This document shows, in pieces, positions 9,174-18,558 of a stretch of 64,000 nucleotides of DNA (positions are counted from its first letter, which is position 1; every line of letters starts with the position of its first letter). The DNA lies in contig NZ_LBJC01000007.1 in the NCBI RefSeq assembly GCF_004114535.1, positions 372,001-436,000 on the forward strand, written 5' to 3'. The notes beneath the pieces were generated by a model, which saw only the letters and a program-made list of their open reading frames with translations, was not told where the DNA came from and ran no database searches. The DNA is from Bradyrhizobium nanningense. GTDB lineage: Bacteria > Pseudomonadota > Alphaproteobacteria > Rhizobiales > Xanthobacteraceae. The position numbers and the translations under genes are program-made.

Positions 9174-10904
9174 CTAGACCGACGCCGACACGCCGGCAGC
9201 GGTCTCGCGTGTCACCCCTCCCTCTGCCAGATGCCGTCCTGCGATATATCCAAACGTCAGCGCCGGTCCTAACGTGATCCCCGGCCCCGGACAATTCCCG
9301 TTCATGATCGAGCCCATGTCGTTGCCGCAGGCATAGAGGCCGGCGATCGGCGTGCCGTCCTTGCGCAACACGCGGGCCTGCGCGTCGACTTTCATGCCGA
9401 TCGCGGTGCCGAGATCGGCCGGATGGATGCGCATCGCGAAGAACGGCGCGCGCGTGATCGGCGCGACGCAGGGATTAGGCTTGTGACTGATATCGCCGAG
9501 GTGGCGCTGATAGATGGTGCTGCCGCGGCCGAACTCGGGATCACGGCCGTCCTCTGCATCGGCGTTGTAGTTCACGACCGTCGCCGTGAGCGTGGACGGC
9601 TTGACGCCGATCCTGGCGGCGAGCTGCGCGATGTCGGGCGCCTCGATCAACTCACCGCTCGCCACATAGCGCCGATAGAGGCGCGTGAGCGGCTTGATGC
9701 GGCCGAGGCCGTAAGCCCACAGGAACGCGCGGTCGCAGATCAGATAGAACGGCCGGTCCGGCTCGCCATTGCCATCACGGAGCATGGCGAGCACGAACTC
9801 GTGGTAGGACAGCGCCTCGTTGACGAAACGCCGGCCCGCTGCGTTGACGGCGATCATTCCGGGCTTGGCGCGGTCGGTCACGGTGTGTGGGAACACGCCG
9901 CGGCTGCCGTCGGCGCGGCGGAACAACGAGGCCGGCACCCAATAGGCCGGACTGGTCGCGTCCGTGTTGAGCGCGGCGCCAGTCGTCGCCGCCAGCCGCA
10001 GCCCGTCGCCGGTGCTGGAGCTGTTGGTCGCCGAGACAAATCCAGCCGCGGCCGGAAAAAGACGCTTGCGCAACACGGCGTCGTGCGAAAAGCCGCCGGT
10101 CGCCAGCACCACGCCGCGGCGCGCCGCGATCGGCCGGTCGCGGGATCCATGACGGATCACCACGCCGCTGACGCGATCACCCTGCATCGAGAGAACTTCG
10201 ACGTCGGTGCTGAAGAGAGCTTCAACCTGCCGCGCCAGCAGCGAAGCATACAGCCGCGCGGCAAGCGCGTTGCCGAGATACAGCGTCGTGCCACGCGGGC
10301 TTTGCAGCCGCTGCAACGCATATTCCGAGACCAGCCGCGCCGCGCGCATGGTCGAGCGCAGCGATTTTCCAACTCTGCGCAAATGCGGAATGTCGAAACG
10401 ATTGACCATCATCCCGCCAAACAGCGTGAACTCCGGCAGCGGTGGCCGTAATCTCGCAAAAGCCCCGCCCAGCCGCGTGCCGTCGAAAGCAACCGGCTCC
10501 AGCACGCGGCCGCCTGATGTCGCGCCCAGTCGCTCCGGATAATAGTCCGGATAGGCCTTAACCGGCTGGAGCCGAACCTCGGTGTTGGCTTCGAGATAGG
10601 CGATCGCCTCGGGCCCGCGCGCGAGAAAGGCAGCGCGCAGGCTGGCATTGGCGCGCTCGGGCACCGTGCTCGACAGATATTGGACGGCATCCGCGACACT
10701 ATCGGAGAGCCCAGCATCCTTCATTTTGGCATTGGCAGGGATCCAGACCATGCCGTCGGACCAGGCCGTGGTGCCGCCGACGAACGCGGTCTTCTCGATC
10801 ACCAACACGCGCAGACCTTCGGCGGCAGCGACCGCCGCGGCCGTCATACCGCCGGCTCCGGCGCCGATGACGATGACATCGTAGGTCTCTTGCGCCGGCA
10901 TCAT
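9174..10904 (-). CDS. FAD-dependent oxidoreductase, 3-ketosteroid delta1-dehydrogenase-like
   Basis: 576 residues. The N-terminal dinucleotide-binding motif VIVIGAGAGGMTAAAVAAAEG is followed by an acidic strand end (VLVIEK). The C-terminus has CGNDMGSIMNGNCPGPGITL and GPALTFGYIAGRHLAE, the flavin-proximal signature of the fumarate reductase/KstD flavoprotein family. Family members desaturate 3-ketosteroids or reduce enoates. The conserved tyrosines of true KstD cannot be assigned confidently by eye, so the substrate is open. No signal peptide or Tat motif is seen. No steroid genes are nearby. Confidence 0.82.
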   Translation of the reverse strand: MMPAQETYDVIVIGAGAGGMTAAAVAAAEGLRVLVIEKTAFVGGTTAWSDGMVWIPANAKMKDAGLSDSVADAVQYLSSTVPERANASLRAAFLARGPEAIAYLEANTEVRLQPVKAYPDYYPERLGATSGGRVLEPVAFDGTRLGGAFARLRPPLPEFTLFGGMMVNRFDIPHLRRVGKSLRSTMRAARLVSEYALQRLQSPRGTTLYLGNALAARLYASLLARQVEALFSTDVEVLSMQGDRVSGVVIRHGSRDRPIAARRGVVLATGGFSHDAVLRKRLFPAAAGFVSATNSSSTGDGLRLAATTGAALNTDATSPAYWVPASLFRRADGSRGVFPHTVTDRAKPGMIAVNAAGRRFVNEALSYHEFVLAMLRDGNGEPDRPFYLICDRAFLWAYGLGRIKPLTRLYRRYVASGELIEAPDIAQLAARIGVKPSTLTATVVNYNADAEDGRDPEFGRGSTIYQRHLGDISHKPNPCVAPITRAPFFAMRIHPADLGTAIGMKVDAQARVLRKDGTPIAGLYACGNDMGSIMNGNCPGPGITLGPALTFGYIAGRHLAEGGVTRETAAGVSASV

Positions 10905-10963
10905 GCGGCGAGTGTCCGAAGGCGAGGCATGACACCGTCATACCTCGCCTCACCCGTCCGGCG

Positions 10964-11983
10964 CTAGCGGGCAGGCTTCCGTTCGATCGGGTCGATGTCG
11001 ATCGCCCGCAGCCGGCCGAGCCGCAGCACGTCCATGGCGAGCCGCCGGCCGATCCGGTCGCGGTCGAGCACGCGGATCAGATCGTCGACGCCGTTGATCT
11101 CGACGCCGTCGAGCCTGATCACGACGTCTCCGGGAAGCAAGCCGGCCTTCGCCGCCGGGCCGTCCGGCTCGATCTGCATCAAAAGCGCGCCCATCTTGTT
11201 CTCGACGCCGGCCACGACCGCGTGCCGCCGCGGCACCGGCGCGGTCTGTCCGGCGACGCCGATATAGGCGCGGCGGACATAGCCGTGGCGGATGATCTCC
11301 GACAGCACGAACTGCGCGGTGTTGCTGGCGACCGCGAAGCAGATGCCCTGCGCGCCGTTGATGATGGCGGTGTTGATGCCGATCACCTCGGCATGCGACG
11401 ACACCAGCGGGCCGCCGGAATTGCCGGGATTGAGCGCGGCATCGGTCTGGATCACGTCCTCGATGGTGCGGCCGCTGACCGAGCGGATCGAGCGTCCGAG
11501 CGCCGAGACCACGCCGGCGGTCACGGTCGATTCGAAGCCGAGCGGATTGCCGATCGCAATCACGAGCTGGCCGCGCCGCAACGTCTTGGAGTTGCCGAGC
11601 GCGGCATAGGGCAAATGGCGCACGCCGTTGGCGCGCAGCAGCGCAAGGTCGGTATCGGCGTCGACGCCAAGCACCTGGGCCTCGCCGACATGGCCCTCGA
11701 CGTCGCGCAACCGGATCTGCTTCGACGTGCCGACCACGTGACTGTTGGTCAGGACGAGCCCGTCCGGCGAGATCACGATGCCCGAGCCGAGCCCGCCGCG
11801 TTCGCGGCCGTTCGGCACCTTTGGCCCGGTCTCGACCCGCACGACCGCAGGGCCGACGCGGTCGGTCACGTCGATCACGGCATTGGAATAGGCGTCCAGC
11901 AGCGCCCGGTCATCGACCGGGACAGACGGGGTTGTTCGCGATGACGGTGCGTCATCGGCGATGTCTGAAGTGAAATCCAGCAT
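10964..11983 (-). CDS. HtrA/DegP-like S1C serine protease without an evident signal peptide
   Basis: 339 residues. The trypsin-like triad is visible: His in LVLTNSHVVG, Asp in GVDADTDLALLR, and Ser in ALNPGNSGGPLV. A single C-terminal PDZ domain follows (AGLLPGDVVIRLDGVEING). Canonical DegP proteins have an N-terminal signal or membrane anchor and often two PDZ domains. Here the N-terminus (MLDFTSDIADDAPSSRTTP) is acidic and hydrophilic, suggesting a cytoplasmic protein unless the true start is elsewhere. It lies downstream of the small gluconate-dehydrogenase-like gene. Confidence 0.88.
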   Translation of the reverse strand: MLDFTSDIADDAPSSRTTPSVPVDDRALLDAYSNAVIDVTDRVGPAVVRVETGPKVPNGRERGGLGSGIVISPDGLVLTNSHVVGTSKQIRLRDVEGHVGEAQVLGVDADTDLALLRANGVRHLPYAALGNSKTLRRGQLVIAIGNPLGFESTVTAGVVSALGRSIRSVSGRTIEDVIQTDAALNPGNSGGPLVSSHAEVIGINTAIINGAQGICFAVASNTAQFVLSEIIRHGYVRRAYIGVAGQTAPVPRRHAVVAGVENKMGALLMQIEPDGPAAKAGLLPGDVVIRLDGVEINGVDDLIRVLDRDRIGRRLAMDVLRLGRLRAIDIDPIERKPAR

Positions 11984-12076
11984 GGCAAAAGTCCTTGAAG
12001 GCTCACACAGATGGTGGCCTGCTCCCCGCCGCGCAAGATGCCCGCCCGGCCGCGCAGGGCTGGACTGCCCAGATGG

Positions 12077-12526
12077 CTAGGGCGCCCGCCTCAGCGAGCC
12101 GCCTCGCGCCTTGACCGGATCGAGCAGCGACCAGTCGCCATCCGGCAGCACGTGGCCCTTCGGGAACGGCGCGCGCAGCTCCAGCCCGAGCGAGCGCAAC
12201 ACGCGGTCGTCGCGGTAGTAGCATTGCAGGACGACGCGGACGAGCGTCCCGGCGGGCGCGCCGCCAGCCCCGCGAAACTCCTGCGCCGCCGCATCGCGCC
12301 CCTTGGCATCGAGCTCGGCAAGCGGCCTTCCTGCGAGGCGCGCCAGATGATCCAGCGCCGTCGCCACCAATTTGCCATCACGGCCGAGCGTCGCGAGGAT
12401 GTCGGCCTGGATCGTGGGATCGTCGGCGCCCGGCACCCCGTACTCGGCGCTGGCGGGAACGATCATCCCGGAGACGGTGCGGAGGTCGTCGCGCTGCCGC
12501 GGCGAGAGGGAGAGTTGATCAGTCAT
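12077..12526 (-). CDS. Small protein resembling gluconate 2-dehydrogenase subunit 3
   Basis: 149 residues, with AGAGGACACC before the ATG. The N-terminal MIVPASAEYGVPGADDP and the C-terminal VVLQCYYRDDRVLRSLG, with a basic/proline tail, resemble the gluconate 2-dehydrogenase subunit 3 family. Those small partners accompany GMC-type flavoprotein dehydrogenases. Unlike classical members it has no Tat or Sec signal. A GMC oxidoreductase lies directly upstream on the same strand, separated by a REP-like repeat, which supports the pairing. Family assignment is by partial motif only. Confidence 0.6.
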   Translation of the reverse strand: MTDQLSLSPRQRDDLRTVSGMIVPASAEYGVPGADDPTIQADILATLGRDGKLVATALDHLARLAGRPLAELDAKGRDAAAQEFRGAGGAPAGTLVRVVLQCYYRDDRVLRSLGLELRAPFPKGHVLPDGDWSLLDPVKARGGSLRRAP

Positions 12527-12565
12527 GGTGTCCTCTTCTGAAGCTCGCGCAGCGATGAAAGTGCG

Positions 12566-12684
12566 CTCCCTCCCCCGCTTGCGGGGGAGGGTTGGGGAGA
12601 GGGTGTCTCCACAGAGGGGCTCCCCCAGAGGAGAGAACCCTCACCCGGCACTGCGTGCCGACCTCTCCCGCAAGCGGGAGAGGT
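12566..12684. repeat. REP-like palindromic repeat, family A copy 1
   Basis: Two terminal hairpins, CCCTCCCCCGCTTGCGGGGG-type and CCTCTCCCGCAAGCGGGAGAGG, flank an inner part with GGGAGAGGGTGTCTCC and ACCCTCACCC. The same arrangement occurs inverted at 42465-42582 and in a diverged form at 20451-20612. Confidence 0.75.
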
Positions 12685-12721
12685 GCACCGAGTGCGCGGT
12701 TAGGTCTGGCCGTCATCATTC

Positions 12722-14320
12722 TCAGTCGAACAAATTGGCGAGGCGCTGCTTCATCTGGTCGGCGATGTAGAGCGCGAGGGCCTGGATGGTGGAGGTCGGG
12801 TTCACGCCGCCCGACGTGACGAAGATGCTGCCGTCGACGATGAAGAGGTTCTTGACGTCGTGCGCGCGGCCCCATTCGTTGACCACGGAGCGCTCGGGGT
12901 CAGTGCCCATCCGCGCGGTGCCGAGCAGATGCCAACCGCCCCAGGGGATCGGCGAGTTGATGCAGATATCGGTCGCACCGGCGGTCTCGAGAACTTCCCG
13001 CCCGCGGGCAAGTGCGTGCTCCATCATTTTTCGGCTGTTCTCGCTGATCGTGTAGTCGATCTTCGGCGCGGGAATGCCGTGGCTATCCTTCAGGACGGGA
13101 TCGAGCGTGACCTGATTATGCTCCTCCGGCAGATCCTCGCAGATCGCAGAGAAACCCAGCCGATGGCCGTTGAGCTTGCGGAAGACGCGGTGATGATCCT
13201 CGCCCCAGGGCAAGATGCCCTTTTGCTCGCTGACGACGGCCTCGAACACGGGACCTGCGCCGCGCACGAACTGCACGCCGTAGCCGCGCACGAAGCCGCG
13301 CGACGGGTCGGTGTCGTACCATTGCTTGCTCCAGAGGCAGGTCGGCGGCGCGCGGTTGGAGTCGGTCGGCTCCGTCACATAGCCGTAGATCTGCGCGTAA
13401 GGGTGGAACATCAGGTTCTTGCCGACGAGACCCGACGAATTGGCAAGGCCGTTGGGGAAACGGTTGGATTTCGAGTTGAGCAGCAGGCGGGGCGTGCCGA
13501 CACCGTTGCAGGCGATGATGACGACGTGCGCGGGCTGGAATTGCTCGACACCGTCCTTGTCGTAATAGACCACGCCCGAGGCCATGCCGTTCTCGTCGGT
13601 GGTGATCTCGCGCACCCGGCAATGGGTGCGCAGCTCGACGCCGGCGCGGATCGCATGGGGCCAATAGGTGATGTCGGTGGACGACTTTGCTCCTTGCGCG
13701 CAGGCCGGCGTGCAGTGGCCGAGATTGATGCAGCGTGCCCGCCCCTCATAGTCCATCGTCGCGACCGTGGTGTCCGACGGCCACCAGTGCCAGCCGAGCT
13801 CGTTCATGGCCTTGCCGATGATGGCGCCGGACAGGCCGAGCGGCTGCTGCGGCATCGGCGGATGCGTCAGCGGCGAGAGCGGATCGCCTGATAGCCCCGA
13901 CGTGCCCATCATGCGGTCGTTCTCCTCGAAGAACGGGGTCAGCGCGTCGTATTCGATCGGCCAGTCGTCGGCGACGCCGTCCAGCGTCTTCACCTTGAAA
14001 TCGGAGGGATGCAGCCGTGGCCAATGCGCGGTGTACATCACCGTCGAGCCACCGACCGCGTTGTAGTTGACGACCTTGATCGGCGAATTGTCGTCGTTAA
14101 CAGGATAGTCCTCGGGCCGGCCGCGAATATTCGGACTCGACGACCACTCGCCGTAGAACTTGGCCTCCCAGTCCCGGCCCGTGCTCGGATATTCCGCCGG
14201 GTTCATCCAGCCGCCCTGCTCCAGGCAGAGAATGTGCATCTTGGTCTCGGCCAGCGACCACGCCACCGCCGCGCCCGAAGCGCCGGCGCCGATGATCAGG
14301 ACGTCCACGGGGTCTTTCAT
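12722..14320 (-). CDS. GMC family oxidoreductase
   Basis: 532 residues from MKDPVDVLIIGAGASGAAVA, with GGAGGA upstream; a 20-residue N-terminal extension is rejected. The N-terminal FAD motif is followed by NAVGGSTVMYTAHWPRLHP, a GMC signature 1-like region. Near the C-terminus, WGGWHLLGTARMGTDP and VTSGGVNPTSTIQALALYI carry the catalytic His/Asn region. A central Cys pattern (CINLGHCTPACAQGAKS) is typical of the membrane gluconate/sorbitol dehydrogenase-like GMC branch. With the downstream subunit-3-like protein it probably forms a dehydrogenase feeding electrons to a cytochrome or quinone. The substrate is unknown. Confidence 0.88.
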   Translation of the reverse strand: MKDPVDVLIIGAGASGAAVAWSLAETKMHILCLEQGGWMNPAEYPSTGRDWEAKFYGEWSSSPNIRGRPEDYPVNDDNSPIKVVNYNAVGGSTVMYTAHWPRLHPSDFKVKTLDGVADDWPIEYDALTPFFEENDRMMGTSGLSGDPLSPLTHPPMPQQPLGLSGAIIGKAMNELGWHWWPSDTTVATMDYEGRARCINLGHCTPACAQGAKSSTDITYWPHAIRAGVELRTHCRVREITTDENGMASGVVYYDKDGVEQFQPAHVVIIACNGVGTPRLLLNSKSNRFPNGLANSSGLVGKNLMFHPYAQIYGYVTEPTDSNRAPPTCLWSKQWYDTDPSRGFVRGYGVQFVRGAGPVFEAVVSEQKGILPWGEDHHRVFRKLNGHRLGFSAICEDLPEEHNQVTLDPVLKDSHGIPAPKIDYTISENSRKMMEHALARGREVLETAGATDICINSPIPWGGWHLLGTARMGTDPERSVVNEWGRAHDVKNLFIVDGSIFVTSGGVNPTSTIQALALYIADQMKQRLANLFD

Positions 14321-14520
14321 CGCAACCTTTTCCTCCCGCCCTCGCCGCTTTCCGGGCGATTCGGCCTGCACCATTCGCAAGGCCCGAGAACGATAGGGTC
14401 AGAGCGGGCGGGGAGTAAAGCCGCGAGGCCGGAATGTCGCACTTCGCAGGGTGCAGACCATTGGTATCGCCACATCCGGATGCTAGGAACGGGCGACCGA
14501 GCAATCGATAGCGAGACCTT

Positions 14521-15309
14521 ATGTCCTTCCGAAATACCTTTGCCGCCGTCCGCGCGTTTTCGCTTCTTTGTTTCTTTGCCTTGTCGGGATTCCTGGCGGC
14601 GTCCGAGCCGGCCTCCGCGCTAACCGCCGCCGCGACCGTCCGCGACGGCAATTCCATCCAGCTCGGCGACGTCACCTACCGGCTCGACGGCGTCGACGCG
14701 CCGGAGCTGGACCAAGTCTGTATCGACGATCACGCCGATCCTTGGACCTGCGGCATCGAGGCGCGCGACCAGCTGGCGAAGCTCATCAACAAACGCTCCG
14801 TGCGCTGTGACGATGTCGGGCCGGAGAAAACCTTTGGCAAGCGGCACCGGGCCATCTGCACGGCCGAGGGCGACAAGGCATCCTTGAACGAACAGCTCGT
14901 CAAGCTCGGTTTTGCCGTCGCACGGGAGCCGATCAAGGCGAACGTCAAGCCGGCGGCGTCCGAAGCCAAGACGGCCTCGGCCGGAATCTGGAAGGGCTGC
15001 TTTGTTGCACCGCAAGACTTCCGCGGCGGCAAGAAGGACGGCACACTCCTGGGCGCGGCCTGCCGCCAGGACCGGGAGAAGGAAATTCGCGCCGTGCTGT
15101 TCCCCGAGGAGCTGACGATGCCGCCGAGCTGCAGCATCAAGGGCAAGCTTGCGGTGCGCGCGCGCGTCACCGGCAATATCGGCATCTATCATTTGCGGGG
15201 TTGCCCGAGCTACCCGGCGACCACCAAGCCGGACCGCTGGTTCTGCTCTGAGGACGACGCCCAGGCCGCTGGCTTCCGCAAGGCTTATAATTGCCGCCGG
15301 CCGAAGTGA
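14521..15309 (+). CDS. Secreted thermonuclease-family (SNase-like) protein
   Basis: 262 residues with an N-terminal signal peptide ([21 protein letters not shown]). The SNase-like barrel begins at about residue 37 with [26 protein letters not shown] and continues through [13 protein letters not shown]. The C-terminal ~90 residues contain several cysteines and [21 protein letters not shown], a zinc-ribbon-like exported tail often fused to rhizobial SNase proteins. The usual arginine/glutamate catalytic set is not all evident, so nuclease activity is uncertain. It is divergent from the GMC gene. Confidence 0.8.
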   Translation: MSFRNTFAAVRAFSLLCFFALSGFLAASEPASALTAAATVRDGNSIQLGDVTYRLDGVDAPELDQVCIDDHADPWTCGIEARDQLAKLINKRSVRCDDVGPEKTFGKRHRAICTAEGDKASLNEQLVKLGFAVAREPIKANVKPAASEAKTASAGIWKGCFVAPQDFRGGKKDGTLLGAACRQDREKEIRAVLFPEELTMPPSCSIKGKLAVRARVTGNIGIYHLRGCPSYPATTKPDRWFCSEDDAQAAGFRKAYNCRRPK

Positions 15310-15394
15310 ACAAAGTTGTTCACGCAGCCGTGAGTAGTAGTCCGGGTCCGTATTGATCCGGAATTGAACTCCTTCGCGAGTTGTTGCACTTATT

Positions 15395-15515
15395 AGCGTA
15401 CGCAAGCGCTTGCGCGAGCGTTTCCTTGGCAGACGATCCTCATCGGATTGTCTTTGCTTGGGCGTTTCCTCCCTAGACTTGGGCCGCTTGTCACAACAAG
15501 CGGCTCTTCTTTTTT
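15395..15515 (+). ncRNA. Small RNA candidate, alpha-r14/suhB family type
   Basis: Features seen: a palindromic GCAAGCGCTTGC, then CGTTTCCTTGG, a hairpin GACGATC-loop CTCATCG-GATTGTC, then GGGCGTTTCCTCCCTAGAC, then a strong terminator. Several unpaired CCTC/CCTCC segments would act as anti-Shine-Dalgarno loops. As I remember it, this arrangement characterises the alpha-r14 (NfeR1/suhB) trans-acting sRNAs of Rhizobiales, which block translation initiation of transporter mRNAs. The 5' end is estimated. It lies downstream of the SNase gene, in an intergenic gap with no ORF. Confidence 0.6.
15483..15515 (+). terminator. Rho-independent terminator
   Basis: Perfect 9-bp stem GCCGCTTGT / ACAAGCGGC (15483-15491 with 15496-15504), a 4-base loop, followed by TCTTCTTTTTT. 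It is the 3' end of the small RNA candidate and also protects against read-through into the convergent cyo operon. Confidence 0.9.
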
Positions 15516-15536
15516 GGGCGGCTCTGTCCTCTCGCG

Positions 15537-15917
15537 CTACTGCCGCATCATGATCTGGTCCATCGGCGGCATATTGGCGTTCAGATGCGCCATGATCCAG
15601 ACCGTACCGCCGACCACCAGGAAGACCACCAGCAGTCCGAAGGCCAGCGCCAGCACGTTGTTGGTGTTGTCGGGTCCGGTCGTGATGTGGAGGAAGAACA
15701 CCAGGTGCACTCCCATCTGCGCGATCGCCAGCACGATCAACGCAACGGGGATGGACGGCTGCCAGACCAGGTCGGTGCCGGCGATGAAGAACGATGTTGC
15801 CGTGAGCAGCAGCGCGAGCGCGAGCCCGACGATGTAACCAAGAATGCGGGTTCCCACACTGTGTTGCTCTTCCTCGCCCGGTGCGAGATCATGTCCGATG
15901 TGCGACTGATCGCTCAT
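15537..15917 (-). CDS. cyoD: Cytochrome o ubiquinol oxidase subunit IV
   Basis: 126 residues from MSDQSHIGHD, with GGGAGCGG upstream; a 50-residue upstream extension overlapping cyoC is rejected. Three membrane segments are visible, with QMGVHLVFFLHI typical of CyoD/CtaF-like subunits. It helps assemble the haem-copper quinol oxidase. Its start overlaps the cyoC stop by 4 bases. It is the last gene of the cyoABCD operon. Confidence 0.93.
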   Translation of the reverse strand: MSDQSHIGHDLAPGEEEQHSVGTRILGYIVGLALALLLTATSFFIAGTDLVWQPSIPVALIVLAIAQMGVHLVFFLHITTGPDNTNNVLALAFGLLVVFLVVGGTVWIMAHLNANMPPMDQIMMRQ

Positions 15918-16555
15918 GCGCCGCTCCCAAGCAGGTAGACGACTGAGAACACTCCGACCCAGATAATATCGAGCGCGTGCCAGAACAACGCAAAGCACAT
16001 CATCCGGCGCAGGACATCGGCGCGAAAGCCCTTGGCGAAGACCTGGGCCATCATGGTGAGCAGCCACAGCACACCGGCCGAGACATGCAGACCATGGCAG
16101 CCGACCAGCGAGAAGAACGCGGTCAGGAATGCGCTGCGGGACGGGCCATAGCCGCGCGCGACGAGGTCGGCGAATTCGCGGAACTCGATGGCGAGGAAGA
16201 TCAGCCCGAGCACACAGGTCACCGCCATGCCGAGATAGAACCAGAACCGGTTGCGCATATCGGCGGCAATGCTGGCCATGCCGCAGGTGAAGCTCGACAA
16301 CAAAAGGCAGACCGTTTCGATCGCCACGTTCCTCTGCTCGAAAATCTCCGAGCCGTTCGGGCCGCCGGCGGTCTGGCCTGAAAGCACCGCATAGGCAGCG
16401 AAGAAGCAGGAGAACATCACGATGTCGGAGAGCAGGAAGACCCAGAAGCCGTAGGCGGTCACGATCCGCTTCGGCGCGGGTCCGGGATGCTCGATCACGA
16501 GTCCGATGTGATGGGGATCGGCATGGGCATGGCCGACGGTCGCGGTCATCGCCAT
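15914..16555 (-). CDS. cyoC: Cytochrome o ubiquinol oxidase subunit III
   Basis: 213 residues with five membrane helices and characteristic segments GFWVFLLSDIVMFSCFFAAYAVL and GCHGLHVSAGVLWLL. Length matches CyoC (~204-215). It overlaps cyoB by one base (TGATG) and cyoD by four. It is a structural subunit of the proton-pumping quinol oxidase in the inner membrane. Confidence 0.95.
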   Translation of the reverse strand: MAMTATVGHAHADPHHIGLVIEHPGPAPKRIVTAYGFWVFLLSDIVMFSCFFAAYAVLSGQTAGGPNGSEIFEQRNVAIETVCLLLSSFTCGMASIAADMRNRFWFYLGMAVTCVLGLIFLAIEFREFADLVARGYGPSRSAFLTAFFSLVGCHGLHVSAGVLWLLTMMAQVFAKGFRADVLRRMMCFALFWHALDIIWVGVFSVVYLLGSGA

Positions 16556-18558
16556 CAGACTGTCCCCGCCATGCTGACGAGGCTGCGTCGCTCCTCGAGA
16601 TTGATACCGTCTATCGCTGCGACTTCTTCGGCCGGAATGACGTATTCGTCATGGTCGCGCCAGGCGAACACGACGAAGGTCGCGAACGCGCCGAGCCCCC
16701 CCAAAATCACCATCCACCAGATATGCCAGATCAGCGCAAAGCCCATGATGGTGGCGAAGAACGCGCAGACGAAGCCGGTCGGGGAGTTCCGGGGCATCTC
16801 GATGTCCTGGTACTCCGGCCCGTCGCGCTGGAGCGATTGCTGCTGGGCATGGACCTTCATGTCCCAATAGGCGTCCTCCCCGCGCACATCGGGATTGAAG
16901 GCGAAATTGAACACCGGTGGCGGCGACGAGGTCGCCCATTCCAGCGAGCGGCCGTCCCAGGGATCGCCGGTGCGGTCGCGCAGCGCCTCGCGATTGCGGA
17001 TGCTGACCACGAGCTGCACGATCTGGCAGACCACGCCAATCGTCAACACGGCCATGCCGACCGCTGCAACGATCATCCAGGGCCGCCACGAGGCGACATC
17101 ATAGTGCTGCATCCGCCGCGTCATGCCGAGCATGCCGGCGACGTAGAGCGGGACGAAGGTGATGAAGAAGCCGAGGATGGTGAACCAGAACGCAGCCTTG
17201 CCCCAGCGTTCGTCGAGGCGGAAACCGAACGCCTTCGGAAACCAGTATTCGAAGCCGGCGAAGGCGCCGAACAACACGCCGCCGATGATGACGTTGTGGA
17301 AATGCGCCACCAGGAACATGCTGTTGTGAAGCATGAAGTCGGCCGGCGGCACCGCGAGCAGAACGCCCGTCAATCCACCGACGATGAAGGTGACCATGAA
17401 GCCGACCGCCCACAGCATCGGCGTCGCGAAACGGATCCGGCCGCCATACATCGTGAACAGCCAATTGTAGATTTTCACGCCCGTGGGCACCGCGATGATC
17501 ATGCTGGCGATGCCGAAGATGGCGTTGACATCGGGCCCCGCGCCCATCGTGAAGAAATGATGCAGCCAGACCATGAAGGAGATGACGCAGATCGCCATGG
17601 TCGCCAGCACCATGGAGCGATAGCCGAACAACGCCTTGTGGGAGAAGGTCGAGACCACCTCCGAGAAGATGCCGAAGGCGGGCAGCACCAGAATGTAGAC
17701 CTCTGGGTGGCCCCAGGCCCAGATCAGGTTCATGAACATCATGACGTTGCCGCCGGCCTCGTTGGTGAAGAAATGGAAACCGAGATAGCGGTCGAGCAAC
17801 AGCATCGCGAGCGTCGCGGTGAGGATCGGAAAGGCCGCGACGATGAGCAGGTTCGAGGCGAGCGTGGTCCAGCAGAACATCGGCATGCGCAGGTAGTTCA
17901 TGCCCTTGGTGCGCAGCTTCAGCACCGTCGTGACGAGATTGATACCGGCGACCAGCGTGCCGACCCCGGAGATCTGTAGCGACCACGCGTAGTAATCGAC
18001 GCCGACGCCGGGGGAATAGGACAATTCCGACAGCGGCGGAAAGGCGAGCCAGCCGGTGCGCGCGAACTCGCCGACCACGAGCGAGATGTTGACCAGCAAC
18101 GCGCCGGTCGCCGTCAGCCAGAAGCCGACCGAATTGAGCGTCGGGAACGCGACGTCGCGCACGCCGAGCTGAAGCGGCACGACGAGGTTCATCAGCCCGA
18201 TCACGAACGGCATGGCCACGAAGAAGATCATGATGGTGCCGTGCGCCGAGAAGATCTGGTTGTAATGCTCCGGCGGCAGATAGCCCTGCGACTGATAGGC
18301 GACCGCCTGCTGGATCCGCATCATGATGGCGTCGCTGCCGCCGCGCAGCAGCATCACCGATGCGAGCAGGATGTACATCACGCCGATCCGCTTGTGATCG
18401 ACGCTGGTGATCCATTCGTGCCAGAGATAGGGCAGATGGCCCTTCGCCACGACCCAGACCAGCACGCCGAGGATCGCAACCAGCACGATCGCGCCTGCGA
18501 TGAGTGGGATCGGCTGATCGAACGGAACGGCGGACCAGTCGAGCTTACCGAGCATCAT
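16555..18558 (-). CDS. cyoB: Cytochrome o ubiquinol oxidase subunit I
   Basis: 667 residues from [13 protein letters not shown] (GTGGAGG upstream), matching the usual ~663. It is the catalytic subunit with low-spin haem, high-spin haem and CuB. Visible ligands include His in [14 protein letters not shown], the [13 protein letters not shown] motif (His-Tyr crosslink pair), WLHHFFTMG (CuB histidines) and [15 protein letters not shown] (haem ligands). It oxidises ubiquinol, reduces O2 and pumps protons. Its start overlaps the end of cyoA by 14 bases. Confidence 0.96.
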   Translation of the reverse strand: MMLGKLDWSAVPFDQPIPLIAGAIVLVAILGVLVWVVAKGHLPYLWHEWITSVDHKRIGVMYILLASVMLLRGGSDAIMMRIQQAVAYQSQGYLPPEHYNQIFSAHGTIMIFFVAMPFVIGLMNLVVPLQLGVRDVAFPTLNSVGFWLTATGALLVNISLVVGEFARTGWLAFPPLSELSYSPGVGVDYYAWSLQISGVGTLVAGINLVTTVLKLRTKGMNYLRMPMFCWTTLASNLLIVAAFPILTATLAMLLLDRYLGFHFFTNEAGGNVMMFMNLIWAWGHPEVYILVLPAFGIFSEVVSTFSHKALFGYRSMVLATMAICVISFMVWLHHFFTMGAGPDVNAIFGIASMIIAVPTGVKIYNWLFTMYGGRIRFATPMLWAVGFMVTFIVGGLTGVLLAVPPADFMLHNSMFLVAHFHNVIIGGVLFGAFAGFEYWFPKAFGFRLDERWGKAAFWFTILGFFITFVPLYVAGMLGMTRRMQHYDVASWRPWMIVAAVGMAVLTIGVVCQIVQLVVSIRNREALRDRTGDPWDGRSLEWATSSPPPVFNFAFNPDVRGEDAYWDMKVHAQQQSLQRDGPEYQDIEMPRNSPTGFVCAFFATIMGFALIWHIWWMVILGGLGAFATFVVFAWRDHDEYVIPAEEVAAIDGINLEERRSLVSMAGTV

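Noticed and set aside
16651..17979. 442-residue + strand frame opposite cyoB
   Set aside because: Antisense shadow of a membrane protein with no family features.
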